Shown in pieces: positions 21,949 to 34,325 of a DNA stretch of 64,000 bases. Under the pieces are notes generated by a model that was not told the DNA's origin, did no database searches, and saw nothing but the letters and a program-made list of their open reading frames with translations. This stretch comes from Hypomesus transpacificus. Lineage: Eukaryota > Chordata > Actinopteri > Osmeriformes > Osmeridae. Numbering within the stretch: position 1 is the stretch's first letter; every line of letters starts with the position of its first letter. The stretch spans positions 172,327 through 236,326 of the forward strand of contig NW_025813742.1 in assembly GCF_021917145.1 (NCBI RefSeq), written 5' to 3'. The position numbers and the translations under genes were made by a program.

Positions 21949-23956
21949 TAGACCTACTGTACATATGGCTACTGCTTATGGCCAGGGGCAAAGCACAGGA
22001 ATTTTGAGCCCCATAAAAAAAAACATGAGAAAAAGTTTATCATTTCTATTAGTTTTTCAAATTTGGAGGGGGTCCTCCCTCCCTATGGCGTCTGCTGCAC
22101 CACGGTCTTGGCAGATGAAGGGTTTTCATGTCAAGGGTGAGATATCAAGCTCTCATTCCCAGCACCAGGAAGTCCAAACAACTCTGTCAGAGACCGACCA
22201 GAGCAGCGCTTAGAAATGGACGAAGGGGCTTTTTTCCCATGCCAATTAGGCCATCACGAGGAACTAGGTTTGCAAACAATTGGCCCCCCGAGCACAAAGA
22301 GTTGAGGGAGGGACAATGACGGTATTTTTCATTCGCTCCATAATTACACAAAACATCTCCGCGTGAGTGTGGACTGAACAGACAATCATTCAGCAAACAT
22401 TTAAATTCAAAGTGATTGAAATGAAGCTTAACGAATGTAAACGCATAAACACACAGGGCAAGAAAGGGTGAATCAAGCATAGTTTAAGGATGGAGATCAG
22501 GTGAGTCCATTTTACACAGCGGAATTGGGCTGTCTGATTTCCAAAACAAGATTTTGTTTCATTGGCTGCCAGGTCAACAGTATCAGCTGGGGTTGCCCAC
22601 AGATTTGCCTGAATGATTTGCATAACCCTGACAGTGAGAGGAAGAAGACACAAATCATCCCTTCTCGTCTGTTTTCTTTCAAAAAAATTATGTTCAGAAT
22701 TTGATTGTTTGTTTTTTGGTTTACTTTTACATCAGCGCAATAGTACAAACAATATTTGGAGAAGAGAGCATAGATATTCAAAGACTGACCAATGTATTCA
22801 AAGTTTTGGTTTTTCTGACCAGGAAAAGTCCCACATGCATGAAACTTACTCTGGTTACTCATACTAGTCCCCTCAATATACAGTGATATAATTTGATGTT
22901 GGGATATTGTAAACTTTTCCTCAAAAATATATTTTTAACATTTTTCTAAACTTTTTTTGAAACCTTTTTCCAAAAATATTTGTTCAACTTTTGAAAACTT
23001 TTTTTTGAAACTTTTGTGGGAAAACATTTACAGAACAGAACTGTTGTATGCTGGGATATACAGAACATATATCACATGGGGGGGTGCATTTCAGAAATGA
23101 AGCTACAGCCCAAAATCTTCGCACTCGATTAAATTCCAGAACCCTGCTTTCTTTACTTTTTATCGATCTGTGTGTTTGGTCATGCAGTATTTACAAATGT
23201 TTTTGTAGTTTAAAGATATTTTGCTTTTGAAATGCTTTCCGAATATACTGAACTGACTTGACTGATGTCATGTTTACAGAAGCACTTCCTTGTTTGGACA
23301 GGAGAGGTCAGCCTTGTTCAAGTAAAAAATAAAGAATAAATCACTTTGTAATGATCAAAATATCATGTACATACTATTTCTTACACCCCCTGATCAGGTG
23401 ATAAAGGCATCCATAGTATTGTGTACATTTCCAACTGGGTGTTGTAAGTATGTGTAAATTATTTAGCCTCTAATTGCATGCTATAATTAGAAGCAACTTG
23501 GACTAACCTTGGCTATACTGACCAATTACCACACTCAAGGATGTATTAATTACTTATTATATTAATAATTGTGAGTGTTGGGAGATGCCTTCTGGCATAA
23601 AATAATCGGAATAAATCTTATATAATTTCCCTGACAACCTTTTCAATTTATACCTTTCATCGATAATTAAAGTTGCAGTAGCAGCCTATATCCGAATCTA
23701 ATACATTATTGTATCGAAGCCAAGACAACTCAAGTAATCATAGCATTTTACGTGCGTATTGCGCCCTCTAGTGTCTCAACATAAGAAGTTCTGAAACGTG
23801 GTTGTTGCTGATCCATCGACTTCCTGGTACTGACAACTACCACTCGGCTCGCGCGCGGGACGCCGGTGGACTTTGATGCATACTGTTGGATACAAATAGC
23901 GAAGTTGGACAGACCCACAACTAAATTATTGACGGGGCCACGAGGCTTCTGCGATA

Positions 23957-25965
23957 ATGGCAGACTTGGGAATATCATTAGTGTTATTAGCAGCAATAGT
24001 GTTTCTCTGTGAAGCATGCCGCCGCACCACTGCGCAACTTTTTGGGAACAAATACGGCCTTTACATAACAGAGATAATCTCTACGTTTCAACTGTGTGCT
24101 TGCACACAGGAGCTCAAACTGCTGGGCGAGGCGGGTCAGATCGAACCGTACATTGGTTTGACCATAACTTACGTAATCACGGTAGTTCACATAACAACTT
24201 TTCAAGGAGCGCTCTGCAACCCCTACGGTGCATTTGAGCGCGTTTACCGCAGAGAAGTCACCTATGCGAGCGCAGTGTGTTTGATAGCATGCCAAATCAT
24301 CGCGGCGATAGCGGCGCAGTTTTTGGCTCCCTACATCTGGACGTTGGGACTGTCCGATCTACACGTCAGTCATGGAAGATTCGGATTTAAATGTTTCAGC
24401 CCCCTCGGTGGCACCTTGATAGAGGCAGCGGCTGTGGAGCTGGCTTGCACCTTCTCCGTCCAAGCCGCAGTCATACACATTCATAAAGTGGAGGAAAAAC
24501 TCCAAGTCCATGCCATTGCCGCCATCATCACATTTCTGGTTTATGCAGGTTTGTTCCCCTACGTTAATATAATAAGAAGAATACCGCAAATTATATAAAA
24601 CGCTTAAATTCAAGTAGATTAAATGTTATTTCAGTTAGTTCTGAAGGGAATGTGTTGAGGGGTTACTAAAGGTAAGATTGGGGGGCTGACTGTTTGGGCA
24701 CGGATAAGAAGACAGGTGGCTGAGCGGTTAGGGAATCAAGCTAGTAATCAGAAGGTTGCCGGTTTGATTCCTGGCCGTGCAAAATGACATGCCCTTGGGC
24801 AAGGCACATCACCCTACTTTCCTTGGGGGGAATGTCCCTGTACTTACTGTAAGTCGCTCTGGATAAGAGCGTCAAAGCGAGTTAAATGACTAAAAATTGT
24901 AAATGTAAAATGGATCTGTTCAGAGGAGCGTCAGTACAAAGTAGTTTTGGTGCGTGAGCTGTCACACCGTCCATCACATCCCCGTTCTCTGTTCACAGGT
25001 GGTAGTATTTCAGGAGCGGTGTTCAACCCAGTCCTGGCCTTGTCCATCCAGTTTCCTTGCAGTGGAAACACCTTCCTGGAGTATTGCTTTGTCTACTGGC
25101 TGGGTCCATTGTTGGGTAAGACAGACGGAATGTATGCCATTCGCTCCCCCCCTATATCCAGTTATCTTATATTAATATTGATAACATGATATTACAGGAT
25201 CACAATGACTCTTGCTTAGAGACTTGTTGCTCTTGTTGGTTAGTGGTAACTGATTTCAATTGTTGTACTCGCTGTGAAATATATATATATTTTTTACTGT
25301 TACTTGCTTTTCTACAGGTACACTTGCACTTATAGCGATTCATGTTGTTTAATTGTAACTTGTTTAACTACATGCTCTTATGGTTCTTCCCTTTGGCACT
25401 TATTTTGGTTGTTAACAATATTTGCTTCGTGTTTCGGCTACCCGCAATGTTTTGGGGGCTATCTTCTTGTTATTATCAGTGACCTATGCACTATCCAAAG
25501 CTCAAAGTTACTTTGGATAAAAGCGTCTGCTAAATCAATACAGGTAATTGTATTTCAAGTCCAGTGGTGTGGTAACCTGATACATCAACTCAGTGTGCGT
25601 TCATGTGTCATGTTCACCACTGGTTCAGTTATTTTGATACACGCTATAGTGGAAAGTATTTGAAATTCCCCCTTCTCCTCTCTCTCTCCCCCTTACCCCT
25701 ATCTCTCTTCCCCTACCCCTCTCTCTCTCTCTCTCTCCCTACCTCTCTCTCTCTCTCCCTACCCCTCTCTCTCTCTCCCTACCCCTCTCTCTCTGTTGCT
25801 TTCTCTCTCCCTGTCTGTCTCTCTCCCCCTCTCTCTCTCTGTCTCTCTCTCTCTGCATCAGGTATGACAAGCTGCATCCTACTATTTGAGAAAATTGTTC
25901 CTTTCCTTTCCGGTAAGAGCACTGTTGGACTGGAGTTCCCTGTTGCCCAGAAGAAGAATCAGTAA
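23957..25965 (+). CDS. aqp11: Aquaporin-11 (intracellular, unorthodox aquaporin)
   Basis: Three exons, 23957-24548, 24999-25115 and 25862-25965, give 270 residues, close to the 271 of mammalian AQP11. AQP11 is an ER-membrane water/glycerol/peroxide channel; its loss causes ER stress and kidney cysts in mice (family knowledge). Hydrophobic segments fit six membrane spans. The first pore loop reads GALCNPYGAFE (Asn88-Pro89-Tyr90) and the second SGAVFNPVLALS (Asn207-Pro208-Val209), so neither is a standard NPA box. The chosen ATG opens MADLGISLVLLAAIVFL and gives the family length. The last exon ends in VAQKKNQ, a lysine-rich tail as expected for an ER protein. The gene is tail-to-tail with clns1a. 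AQP12 is the only close alternative and fits less well. Confidence 0.94.
24712..24906 (+). mobile_element. SINE copy in aqp11 intron 1
   Basis: A full copy with GGTGGCTGAGCGGTTAGGGA, the CCTTGGGCAAGGCACATCAC body and the GTCGCTCTGGATAAGAGCGT tail. It ends about 95 bp before aqp11 exon 2. Confidence 0.85.
25503..25545 (+). mobile_element. SINE tail fragment in aqp11 intron 2
   Basis: TTACTTTGGATAAAAGCGTC followed by TGCTAAATCAATAC matches the tail of the local SINE family only. Confidence 0.5.
25676..25860. repeat. CT-rich microsatellite before aqp11 exon 3
   Basis: CTCTCTCTCCCTACC-type units run up to the CATCAG acceptor at 25861 and act as an extended pyrimidine tract. Confidence 0.9.
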
Positions 25966-26760
25966 AACCCACGTCAGATGTTAATGAGAAAACATAACGT
26001 GTTTTTACTTCTTTTTAAACATGAACGATGAGGGCCAAGTGGGACAGAAGGCCAGCTTCTGACCTCTGACCTCCCTCAACTCACACAGTTCACATACATG
26101 GCTAACTCGAATAAGAAAACTACTGCTGTAATCCTGTTTGTTTTTGTCAACACAAAGCACAATTTAAAAGCTTGTATTTGTCCAGCTAGGTTTGACAATT
26201 TGTGTGCTATGAAATGGTTGTCAGCCGTTGGTTGCCTGTAGTGATCAAGGAGGTCTAACTGGAGGCTGGTGTGTTGCATGGATACTAGGAATGTTCACAT
26301 TGTTCCTGTGTCCAAGCGCACAAGGTTTAAAGGGTGATAAAACAGAAAGACGTTTGATTAACTGTGCCTTAAAGGTCAGCTTCTCGTCCTGACAAAGAGC
26401 CAAGTCTGGACGTAGTGTTATAATTACCTCACTGGAGTACAAATGAATCCTTTTGTCTTTTCTATATAGAACTGATTTTGTTTTCTAGTGTTTTGAACAA
26501 TTTAAAAGTAATATGGACTTTCAAATGTGAAGGTACTGTAGAAAAAATATTTATAGCTCATTTAAGATTTTGTTAATGTTTGCCAGGGACGAAATGTGTT
26601 TTACTGAAACAAATGTTAATAAAAATGATATGCATTCCACTTAAGTAACCTTTGATCAATTCATCTTATGTTCCGGGTAATTGATGTTTCTGTTGAAATG
26701 TACAATTTAGCAATTTATATAGTATGAAAAAAATCAAATAAAAGCATGTTTCAAAGTGAA
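25966..26760 (+). other. aqp11: aqp11 3' UTR with candidate polyadenylation signals
   Basis: AATAAA occurs at 26618-26623 and 26737-26742. The sequence is A/T-rich with no coding potential seen. The real cleavage site is inferred, not shown. Confidence 0.5.
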
Positions 26761-28318
26761 AGACGCCATGCATGACAAGATTTAGCTGATGGTGATTATA
26801 TTTGTGGCTTTACCCCCGTCAGATAACAGTACTGCTTGAGGGCCCGTAATCTGTTTCAGACTTCAAGGACACGTCACAGGGTGGAGTACATCTGGTTCAA
26901 TGATGAAATCTCCATAAATGACCACTCAGAACTTAGTAAATAACGGACTCCTGTTCTGTAGATAAAAACATACAAACAACTTTGGAAACTGCTTTTTTGG
27001 TCAAGCTCAGGGTCATGAGGTCATATTCTGCAAGATTATGTTTTCATTTAGTAACTTTTCTGTTCCCAAATACTTTCCTCAAAGAGGCATGTATCCTTTC
27101 TACAGGAAGGAGCTCTGAAATATGACATTTAGGCATCCAGTCTTTGTTTACTGCTTTAATAACGTACAATATTGGTTAACTCTTTAGGCTATATCACTTA
27201 TCATGTGCAATATCGTTATCGCCATCATGTGCCGTATAATTGATCAACCTTTATCATTTACTCCCTTGGCACTAACCACACTAGTTTTATTACCATGTCG
27301 TCTTTTACCCTCGGTTTTTTGCTTGTTTTTTAATTCTTGAGCAATGTTGTAACCTTGGAGCAATATCTGGCTCAAGAACGTCCTTCAATATGAATACATT
27401 TGTATCTGATGTTGAGGTCTCGTGCGAGAAAACGCTGTACTTTCTCCCTGCGAAGGGGGGGGGCGGGAGGGATAATGGAAGGAAAGAGTAAAAGAGAGAG
27501 ACTGTTTGGAGTCTGGAACTGTCAGCATGTGTCAGCACAGACCCTCTCTTCCCTAAATCATTGTTCTGTGTGGCAGTGGGACCCGACCCCCCGCCTGACA
27601 CACACAAAGCAGCCTCTTTCTTAAAACAATACGGTGGGGGGGGTGGAGGGGGGGAAACTGGGCACCGGTCTGCCCGGAAGAGAAACGAAGCCCATAGATG
27701 GCCCACAATAGCACTTGAAAAGGGTTGGCAGTTGGAATTCAAATAAATCCTGTGGGCATTCAGTGTTGATGCGGGCTCATGCATGCAAGCAAACATCCTC
27801 TCTGGGAATTACATCATCTTCCAGGGTTATGCTTGTCCTCCGAATTTGCATGCGTTTAGTTAAGAGTGATGGTTTGTGGCGTCGTCTGGATGAGAGTGAA
27901 TTATTTAATGAATCGTTTTATTTATGGCATTGATGATCATCACATGACCAGAGGGGTCTGTCCATCATCAACGTACACATGGGACGATGAAAACAAACGT
28001 GCCGATGAGTCATTTATTTTGTTTCCTTCATACAAAATCACTACTATTCATTATGACAAACACACAACAGTCCACAAAAGTGAAGAAAATCTGGTCCTCA
28101 AGTCAGGTTACAAATGTAAACAGACACAAAACAATAATACAATTGCTGCTTTTTATGTTGTTAGTTCTCCAGCACCTTCCAGTAGCAACTTTGCCATGTA
28201 TATGCAGAAAGGCCAGAGTCTTCACTTGGCTGGTATTTGTTACACAATCTGACCTTAAAACTCTCCTCCTTCAGCCCACCTCCTCCCAACTCCCCCTACT
28301 CCTCCGCTTCCAAAGACC
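26761..28318. other. Short intergenic space between convergent aqp11 and clns1a
   Basis: No gene is recognised. It holds homopolymer G runs near 27460 and 27640 and several short open frames with low-complexity translations. The end of either convergent 3' UTR may reach into it. Confidence 0.5.
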
Positions 28319-28324
28319 TTTATT
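28319..28324 (-). promoter_or_regulatory. clns1a: Candidate clns1a polyadenylation signal
   Basis: AATAAA on the minus strand (TTTATT on the plus strand), about 385 bp downstream of the proposed clns1a stop codon. Confidence 0.4.
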
Positions 28325-28708
28325 TCGGTGCACACAATGGCCTTTCTGTTCCGTCTGAAACACAAAGATCAGATTTCACACAGCGGATTATCAGTTGGAC
28401 CCCGGAACACGGTGACATCATGACCAACTCAGCATAAACCAACAATGGCCGTCCAACAATCTGAAATGTCTGCTTTAACATGTGGCTGCTGAGCATGGCA
28501 GTCCAGGGAATAAAATGCCACGTGGTGAAACTTTTCACTGATCAAGTGAAAGTTGCCACTTGGTTGGCAACTGACTCTGGTTCTACACAATTACTACCAG
28601 AAAGGTCACCTATAGTCAAGTTTGGTCATTCAAGCACAGGTCTATCAAAACCACAGGCAGTAAAACCTTCCCAGTCTCCAAACTTATTTGAACCCACTGG
28701 AGAGGCAG

Positions 28709-31700
28709 TTACAAACGCTCATTGGCGTCCTCAAACTGCCTCGTGACCCCAACTGCCCAGAAATGCCTTCAAGTTGACCAGGGGGAGGGAGTAACGGGGG
28801 CAGAGTTGGGGAGAGGTGCCACAAAGCTACCGTCTACGTTAAGGGGAGTTGTGGGGGCTGACCAAAGTTCGACAGATGGGGACAACACAAATACCCTGAG
28901 ATTTTAGAAAAGAAAAGTTAAAAACGGGCAAGATCCTGTTTGAGTAAGAGAGTTCCACGGTTTTGTCAAATAATAAAACTGGGGTGCCTGTGCCAACCAG
29001 TAGTCCTGTCCTATAAATAGAGATGCACTGTAAGCAAATCTTCTCCAGACATCTTCTTAGACACATGGGGAGGTGATAAACCGTATATACATTACAGGGC
29101 ATGTACTGTTAGCATGCAGCCGACCCTCCACAAATGGAAAGGAATTCCTGAGCACATATTGGCACGCAAGTGTCAACACAGCAGTGGTCACATGACTGGG
29201 CTGTGGATTCTCTACATGTGTTTCTCTTAGGCCATCTGCTGGTTGAACGCCAGGCAATCTGCACCCAAATCTGGTTCAGGGATTACTAATCCAAGGCCCT
29301 GGGATTTGCCTCAAATTGTGGGGATGATGTTGCGTACGAGCTCAAACCAAAATATTTGACCACTCACTGGAAACACTGCTACAGTAAGCTTTTTTCAGAC
29401 CCCACACCTTGACGAGAAAACACTTCAGATGTGTACGACGACCATGTTCTGTTATACATTTACATTACATTTACATTTAGTCATTTAGCAGACGCTCTTA
29501 TCCAGAGCGACTTACAGTAAGTACAGGGACATTCCCCCCGAGGCAAGTAGGGTGAAGTGCCTTGCCCAAGGACACAACGTCATTTGGCACATCCGGGAAT
29601 CAATCCGGCAACCTTCGGATTGCTAGTCCGACTCCTTCACCGCTCAGCCATCTGACTCCACATGTTATCCAACACAAGGGAGGCGTTTGTCATTTCACGG
29701 TCCACTGCCTTACCCAGAGTGTGGAAGCTAATGTGGAGCAGATCTAAGATGTTTGTTTGTAGTTTTTTAGGACAGGCTTAGCTCCGTGGTTGAGCAGTCG
29801 ACCGCACACCAAAAACTTGCAGGTCCCCCCCCCCCCCCCGTGAATCGCTCTGGATGAGACCGTCTGATAAATGAATAGTTATTTTTGTCAAGTCAAGTTG
29901 TGTGTGACGCTATATTCTTTAACCGCGGAGCTGACCAGAAAGGGGCACAGTGTTAGAGAGCAACGAGAAGTCTAACTCTGCAATGTCTGTAGTTCATGTT
30001 GACGCTGAGAATTTAGTCATAATTGGCCAGTAAAAACATGCCAGCTTTCACACCGCAAAACGCGAATAGATGCAGTAGAAAATCTCTGTCTTTTTGGCAT
30101 ACTGCATTTCACAAACTGCATCGCCGTATAGAAAAATGTGGAAATGCGTATCGCGATATCTGCTTTCTGGCGTACTATGTAGTTATAGGATGCCTGTGGG
30201 TATTGTGGACACACACAATATATTTACTTCATCTACCTTTGCAGGGGAGGGAGTCCTTGGTGTCGACCCCACCCATGCAGCAACGTGGCTGGGGTGCAGA
30301 CTGGGCCAGCATCCCCTCTAGACGCTCCAGGGTGGCCTGGCCCTCCAGGGTGAGGTGGGACAAGCCCTCCTCGAAGTTGTAGAACGTGGGGGGGTCGATC
30401 TGTTCGCTCTCTGTGGGGCAGGATGTGGAATGGAGATTAGCTTCCTGTGGCGGAAGGCATGGCACAGATTTATCAACAGGTTTCGGGCGATTGAGATTTG
30501 AAAGCAACGTCGTGCTTTCAAACGCGTCGTGCTTTCAGCAAGGTCGTTCGGTCCTTTGAAAGTGAACCTAGGAACTTTCACAGTGAACATTCTTAAATGT
30601 CAGCCAACACAAAAGGAACTTGTGTAATTGGTTGTCTAAAACTGGTTGTTCCCATCCTTGATTGTGATTGGCTATATCGCGGACTCGCGGGGCTTATTGC
30701 TTAAGTCTAAAGCAGAGCCATAGAAAAAGAGAGTTGCGACACGCTTTGATCTCGCCGACACGTGATCACGTGGTTCAAGTAGCTCGCTGTAGTTCCAAAA
30801 AGCCCCACTGCTGTCAACTTTTTTGAATGGTTTTCAATGGAGCTGGCCAACGGAAGTCGCTTTCTCAGGCAAATTACGAATGAAACAGGCTCAGTTGAAG
30901 AAATCCGATATTCTGGCTATCTTCAGCTGACTCTTATCTACATTAGGCAGTCCTCGCTGACGTTTTTGGTGAACAATGGAGTGAACTACAACATGTGTGA
31001 ACACTCACTGCCAGTGAAACGCAGGAAAAAAGCTAGAGCTTTTTTGTCACGTGGTTCCGGTAGCTCGCTGTAGTTAAATGAAAACCCACTGCTGTCAACC
31101 TGTTTGAATGGTTTTCGGCGGGACCGACAGCAGCACCATCTCGATTCACGGATATTTTCGGTATATTAACACAATATCAATTGGTTACTGGTGTGTTGTA
31201 TCATGTATGTATGCTACTTTATTAACATGTATGTATAACATTAACTTATAATGCATAACGCAATATTGTGAAGCAGAGCTGGAAATGGCTATGCTAGCCT
31301 ACATTGTTCCACTTAACGTTTAACCTTCGACTGTTGAAGTAAATAGGATTTGTTCAACTTTTTTTTTTCTTCATCAGCCCACTTACAATTTACCACATTA
31401 ACAACACGTTTGTACTTGATGCAAGTTGAATCTAACCATGATCACCGGCAACTGTTCAATAGAAAAAAATTGAACAGAATATACAAGGCAACCAACTGCA
31501 ATTCAATAAAACATTTTATTGTACAATATGTCCAGTGTTCTTCCACTCCTTTTGTTTGTAGTGAGCAGGTGATCTTAATGTCTGCTTTTCACAAAACTTA
31601 GACCGCAGTAGTAGATGCATCTAGTTGAGCTAACTAACTAGCTAGCTAGCTATTGAGTGGACCTGAAATTCCTGCCGAGCGTTGCTGGACGATAGGGGAC

Positions 31701-33838
31701 CCAAGGCTTTAATCTGCAATTCATTGTTGCTAGCTATAATCAGATGTACTATAGGCTAATAAGAGCAGATTCTGTAAACTGTATGCCAAAGAACACCAAT
31801 AACTTGAACTAATTTGACAGACTATAAACCAACGAACTTCTGGTTGATACACATGCTATTTAGCTAGCTACATTAAAAGTGTTGCATAGCTCTACTATAG
31901 TCTAGCGCAAACTGCATTTAGAATCTAACAAGCTATAATCTAACAAGCCATAATCTTACAATACATTTTCTCTACAGCTGGCTATATGAAATACTACTAA
32001 TAACAATTGATATGTGGTGGTTGAAATATGAAAAAATGCAGGATTTTCATCAATTTACCAGCTCACTTGCTTCGGACCCCATAAGCCATATATGGCTCTA
32101 ACAGCTCTAACTGCATTTAGAATCTAACAAGCTATAATCTTACGAAAATGTTTATCTTAAATTGGCCATATGAAATACTACTCATAACAATTGATATGTG
32201 GTGGTTGAAATATGAAAAAATGCATGATTTTCATCAATTTACCAGCTAACTTACTTCGTAGACACTGAAAATGAATGGGGTTCAACGGTGGAAAATACAA
32301 TGTTTGGAACTATAGGTTGCATGAGACACGCTTAACTTCCGCATTCCTCGATAACAATGGGAGTCTATGGAAGTGTCGCAACTCTCTTTTTCTATGGCTC
32401 TGGTCTAAAGGGGTTGAAATTTAGTCAACAGGTTGTTTCTTTACAGTTCACACAAACTCACCAGCCTCTTCCACGTCATACTCATCTCCCTCCAGGTCCG
32501 AATCGGACTCGTCAGGGTCGGGATGCAGGGCTTGGCAATCCGTCAGAGCAGTGAACATGGCCTCCACTGCGGGAGGAATGGAAGGACGTGGAGATCAAAT
32601 CAATCTCAGACTGCCGGCAAAATACAAACTCTGGTTTTATAAATGGCGCTGAAGAGCGTGATTTTGTTTGTTATGGTGCGTTAAAACACTTACGGGAAGC
32701 CTCGTCACTGGGAACAAAGCGGATTTCTGTGACTTGACTTGTGGAATCGTCATTGCAGTCTTCGTCGCTGCTCTCACTTTGATCATCCGCGTCTTCTATT
32801 ATGTTTTCTTTTTCTCCATTAGCTGGAAGGACATATGCACATACAACAAAGTGGAGTTGTCAACGCATGAACAACAAGGCCTGTTTCCCTTCAGATAGCG
32901 CACAAAAATGCGCAAAATGACCTGGCAGCAACATTAAAGTTTTTTTTAATTTTTAAGCCATCACATTTTATGGCTATGATTCAAGACCATTTAAATTTAG
33001 AGTAAAAAGTGCGTCTGTGACTTCCCGATGACCTACAACTCCAAAAACCCTGCCCATGCAGTAATTCGAAAAGGGTTCTGGTCTAAACAAGCTCGAGGGA
33101 GCATCGAGTGTTCTAATCCTGGCTATCCCAGGCTGGCCGCGAGCCCATACGCAATAGCACAATGCACACTGTGGGCAAAACAGGCCAGTCAGCAACACTG
33201 GAAAGTAACAACTAAATACACCCTGGTTTTCCAACAGGATTTGCTGTTGGCATCTTACTTCTAACTCACCGAATGTGGGTGGCCTGATAACTCACACTGT
33301 TCATCAGGGAAAAAACTATATCAAGCGTAATTATTATGCAATTTTGGTTTTGTGAGAAGCTATACTTAATCATTCATTGGTGTAGTAACAGTAAAACTCG
33401 TTTAGGAAACCTTACCTTTGAGTTTAGAATTGACCATTACATACAGGTGCTCCTTTGGGTAAGAAGTGAGGTCGCGTGAGATCGCGTGGAGGCTGATTGA
33501 CTGGTAGTCCAGACAGAAACCCATCCCGGATACATTGAACCACGACACGCGCCTGTGTTCCACCAAATGTTCATTAACCAAACACACCGTTTTAAGCACG
33601 TGCAACAACTTACAAGCGCGTTTTGGGGTAGGGAAATAAAAAATGAGCATGCCACGTAATCACACATGCGATATTAAAATTATGGCATGAAATGAGTGTG
33701 AATAACGGAGTTAACTCACGTTTCTGCGATTAAAAGAGTCCCTGGTCCGAGCCCCTCACTGTTCCAGACAGCCGTGATATCGGCTTGTTGAAGGTGTATG
33801 CCTTCACTTGGAGGACACACGGAGGTCAGCAACACCAT
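28709..33838 (-). CDS. clns1a: Methylosome subunit pICln (chloride nucleotide-sensitive channel 1A)
   Basis: pICln is a cytosolic chaperone that holds Sm proteins in the PRMT5 methylosome before they are loaded onto snRNAs. Minus-strand exons: 33720-33838, 33416-33552, 32694-32822, 32462-32566, 30237-30410, 28709-28752. They join in frame to 235 residues, against 237 in human. Seen: the start MVLLTSVCPPSEGIHL; a PH-like fold with GMGFCLDYQSISLHAIS and EHLYVMVNSK; an acidic stretch (DESDSDLEGDEYD); and FEEGLSHLTLEGQATLERLE. The last exon is the weak point. It gives TRQFEDANERL where other species have GQFEDADVDH, and the acidic DYEDGMEVD segment before it was not found, so a small exon may be missing or diverged. 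A hAT-type element sits in the intron between 30410 and 32462, and a SINE lies in the last intron. Confidence 0.92.
29456..29659 (-). mobile_element. tRNA-derived SINE, full-length copy
   Basis: The reverse strand begins with a tRNA-like head (tggctgagcggt) and box-B-like word, continues through CCTTGGGCAAGGCACTTCAC, and ends in GCGTCTGCTAAATGACTAAA plus a TGTAAATGTAA tail. Same family as the other SINE entries. It lies in the last intron of clns1a. Confidence 0.85.
29765..29880 (+). mobile_element. Diverged tRNA-derived SINE with a C-run insertion
   Basis: The head reads GCTCCGTGGTTGAGCAGTCG. After a run of C the tail reads GAATCGCTCTGGATGAGACC and GTCTGATAAATGAATAG, matching the tail of the main SINE family. 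It is a short and degenerate copy. Confidence 0.5.
30713..32402. mobile_element. Non-autonomous hAT-type DNA transposon, 1,690 bp, in a clns1a intron
   Basis: The ends 30713-30742 and 32373-32402 are perfect 30-bp inverted repeats that start CAGAGCCATAG. The flanks 30705-30712 and 32403-32410 are both GTCTAAAG, an 8-bp target-site duplication. An 8-bp duplication and ends beginning CAG are typical of the hAT superfamily. No transposase-like reading frame is seen, so it would need a transposase in trans. Inside are two direct repeat pairs: one about 184 bp apart (around 31979 and 32163) and one about 280 bp apart (around 30766 and 31047). The perfect ends suggest a fairly recent insertion. Confidence 0.85.
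31978..32255. repeat. Internal direct duplication inside the hAT element, period about 184 bp
   Basis: The words ATATGAAATACTACT and ACAATTGATATGTGGTGGTT, followed by GAAATATGAAAAAATGCA, occur at about 31984 and again at about 32168, with only a few differences. The preceding GAATCTAACAAGCTATAATC is duplicated too. Confidence 0.8.
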
Positions 33839-34325
33839 CGTGTAGATACGTGAAAAAAACGCTAGAAATTAAGAGATGCTAAGTGGTTAGAAAGGATTTT
33901 CCGCAAGTCTACCAAAATGTTCTCAACTATCATGCGCCGTCGAGCATTTTGAAGCGATCGAATTTCATCTAGTTGTGATGAGTTCACAATTTTGTCTATT
34001 TTTTTAATGCTGGTTAAGACTCTTTTTTTTGTAACTTCTGCAGATAACGGCTTTTGCTCGCTTGTGTATGCTCCTTTCTAAACCAAACTGAGTACAGAAC
34101 TGTGAGGACAGTTTCTGTAGTTGGAGGAACGTAGGCTAATTAGCTGACAGGGGCGGGATGACTATGGGAGGAACATATAGACTATCTGAACCTCAAAGTT
34201 CATTCGTCAGACAAAAATCTATTCTTTTCCACACAACGTGTCTTTTCCACACTGCACTTAAAACACCCCCGCTTTCCAAAAATCCCCAAATAAAACTATC
34301 AGGCTCACGTCTGGGTAAAAACCAT

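Larger units (their letters stand above)
18434..23956. other. Gene-poor interval between gdpd4 and aqp11
   Basis: Open frames here are all short (under about 120 codons), unsupported by splice structure and without recognisable homology. Seen inside: the possible gdpd4 5' exon at about 19.1 kb, a tRNA-like repeat at 21640-21730, a 42-bp Tc1 remnant at 21907, and imperfect A/T-rich repeats at about 22910-23030. A divergent promoter region for aqp11 must lie at the right end. In human, PAK1 lies next to GDPD4; no PAK1 exon is seen here. Confidence 0.6.

Noticed and set aside
18434-23956. A pak1 gene between gdpd4 and its neighbours, as in human
   Set aside because: No kinase or p21-binding exon could be found on either strand.
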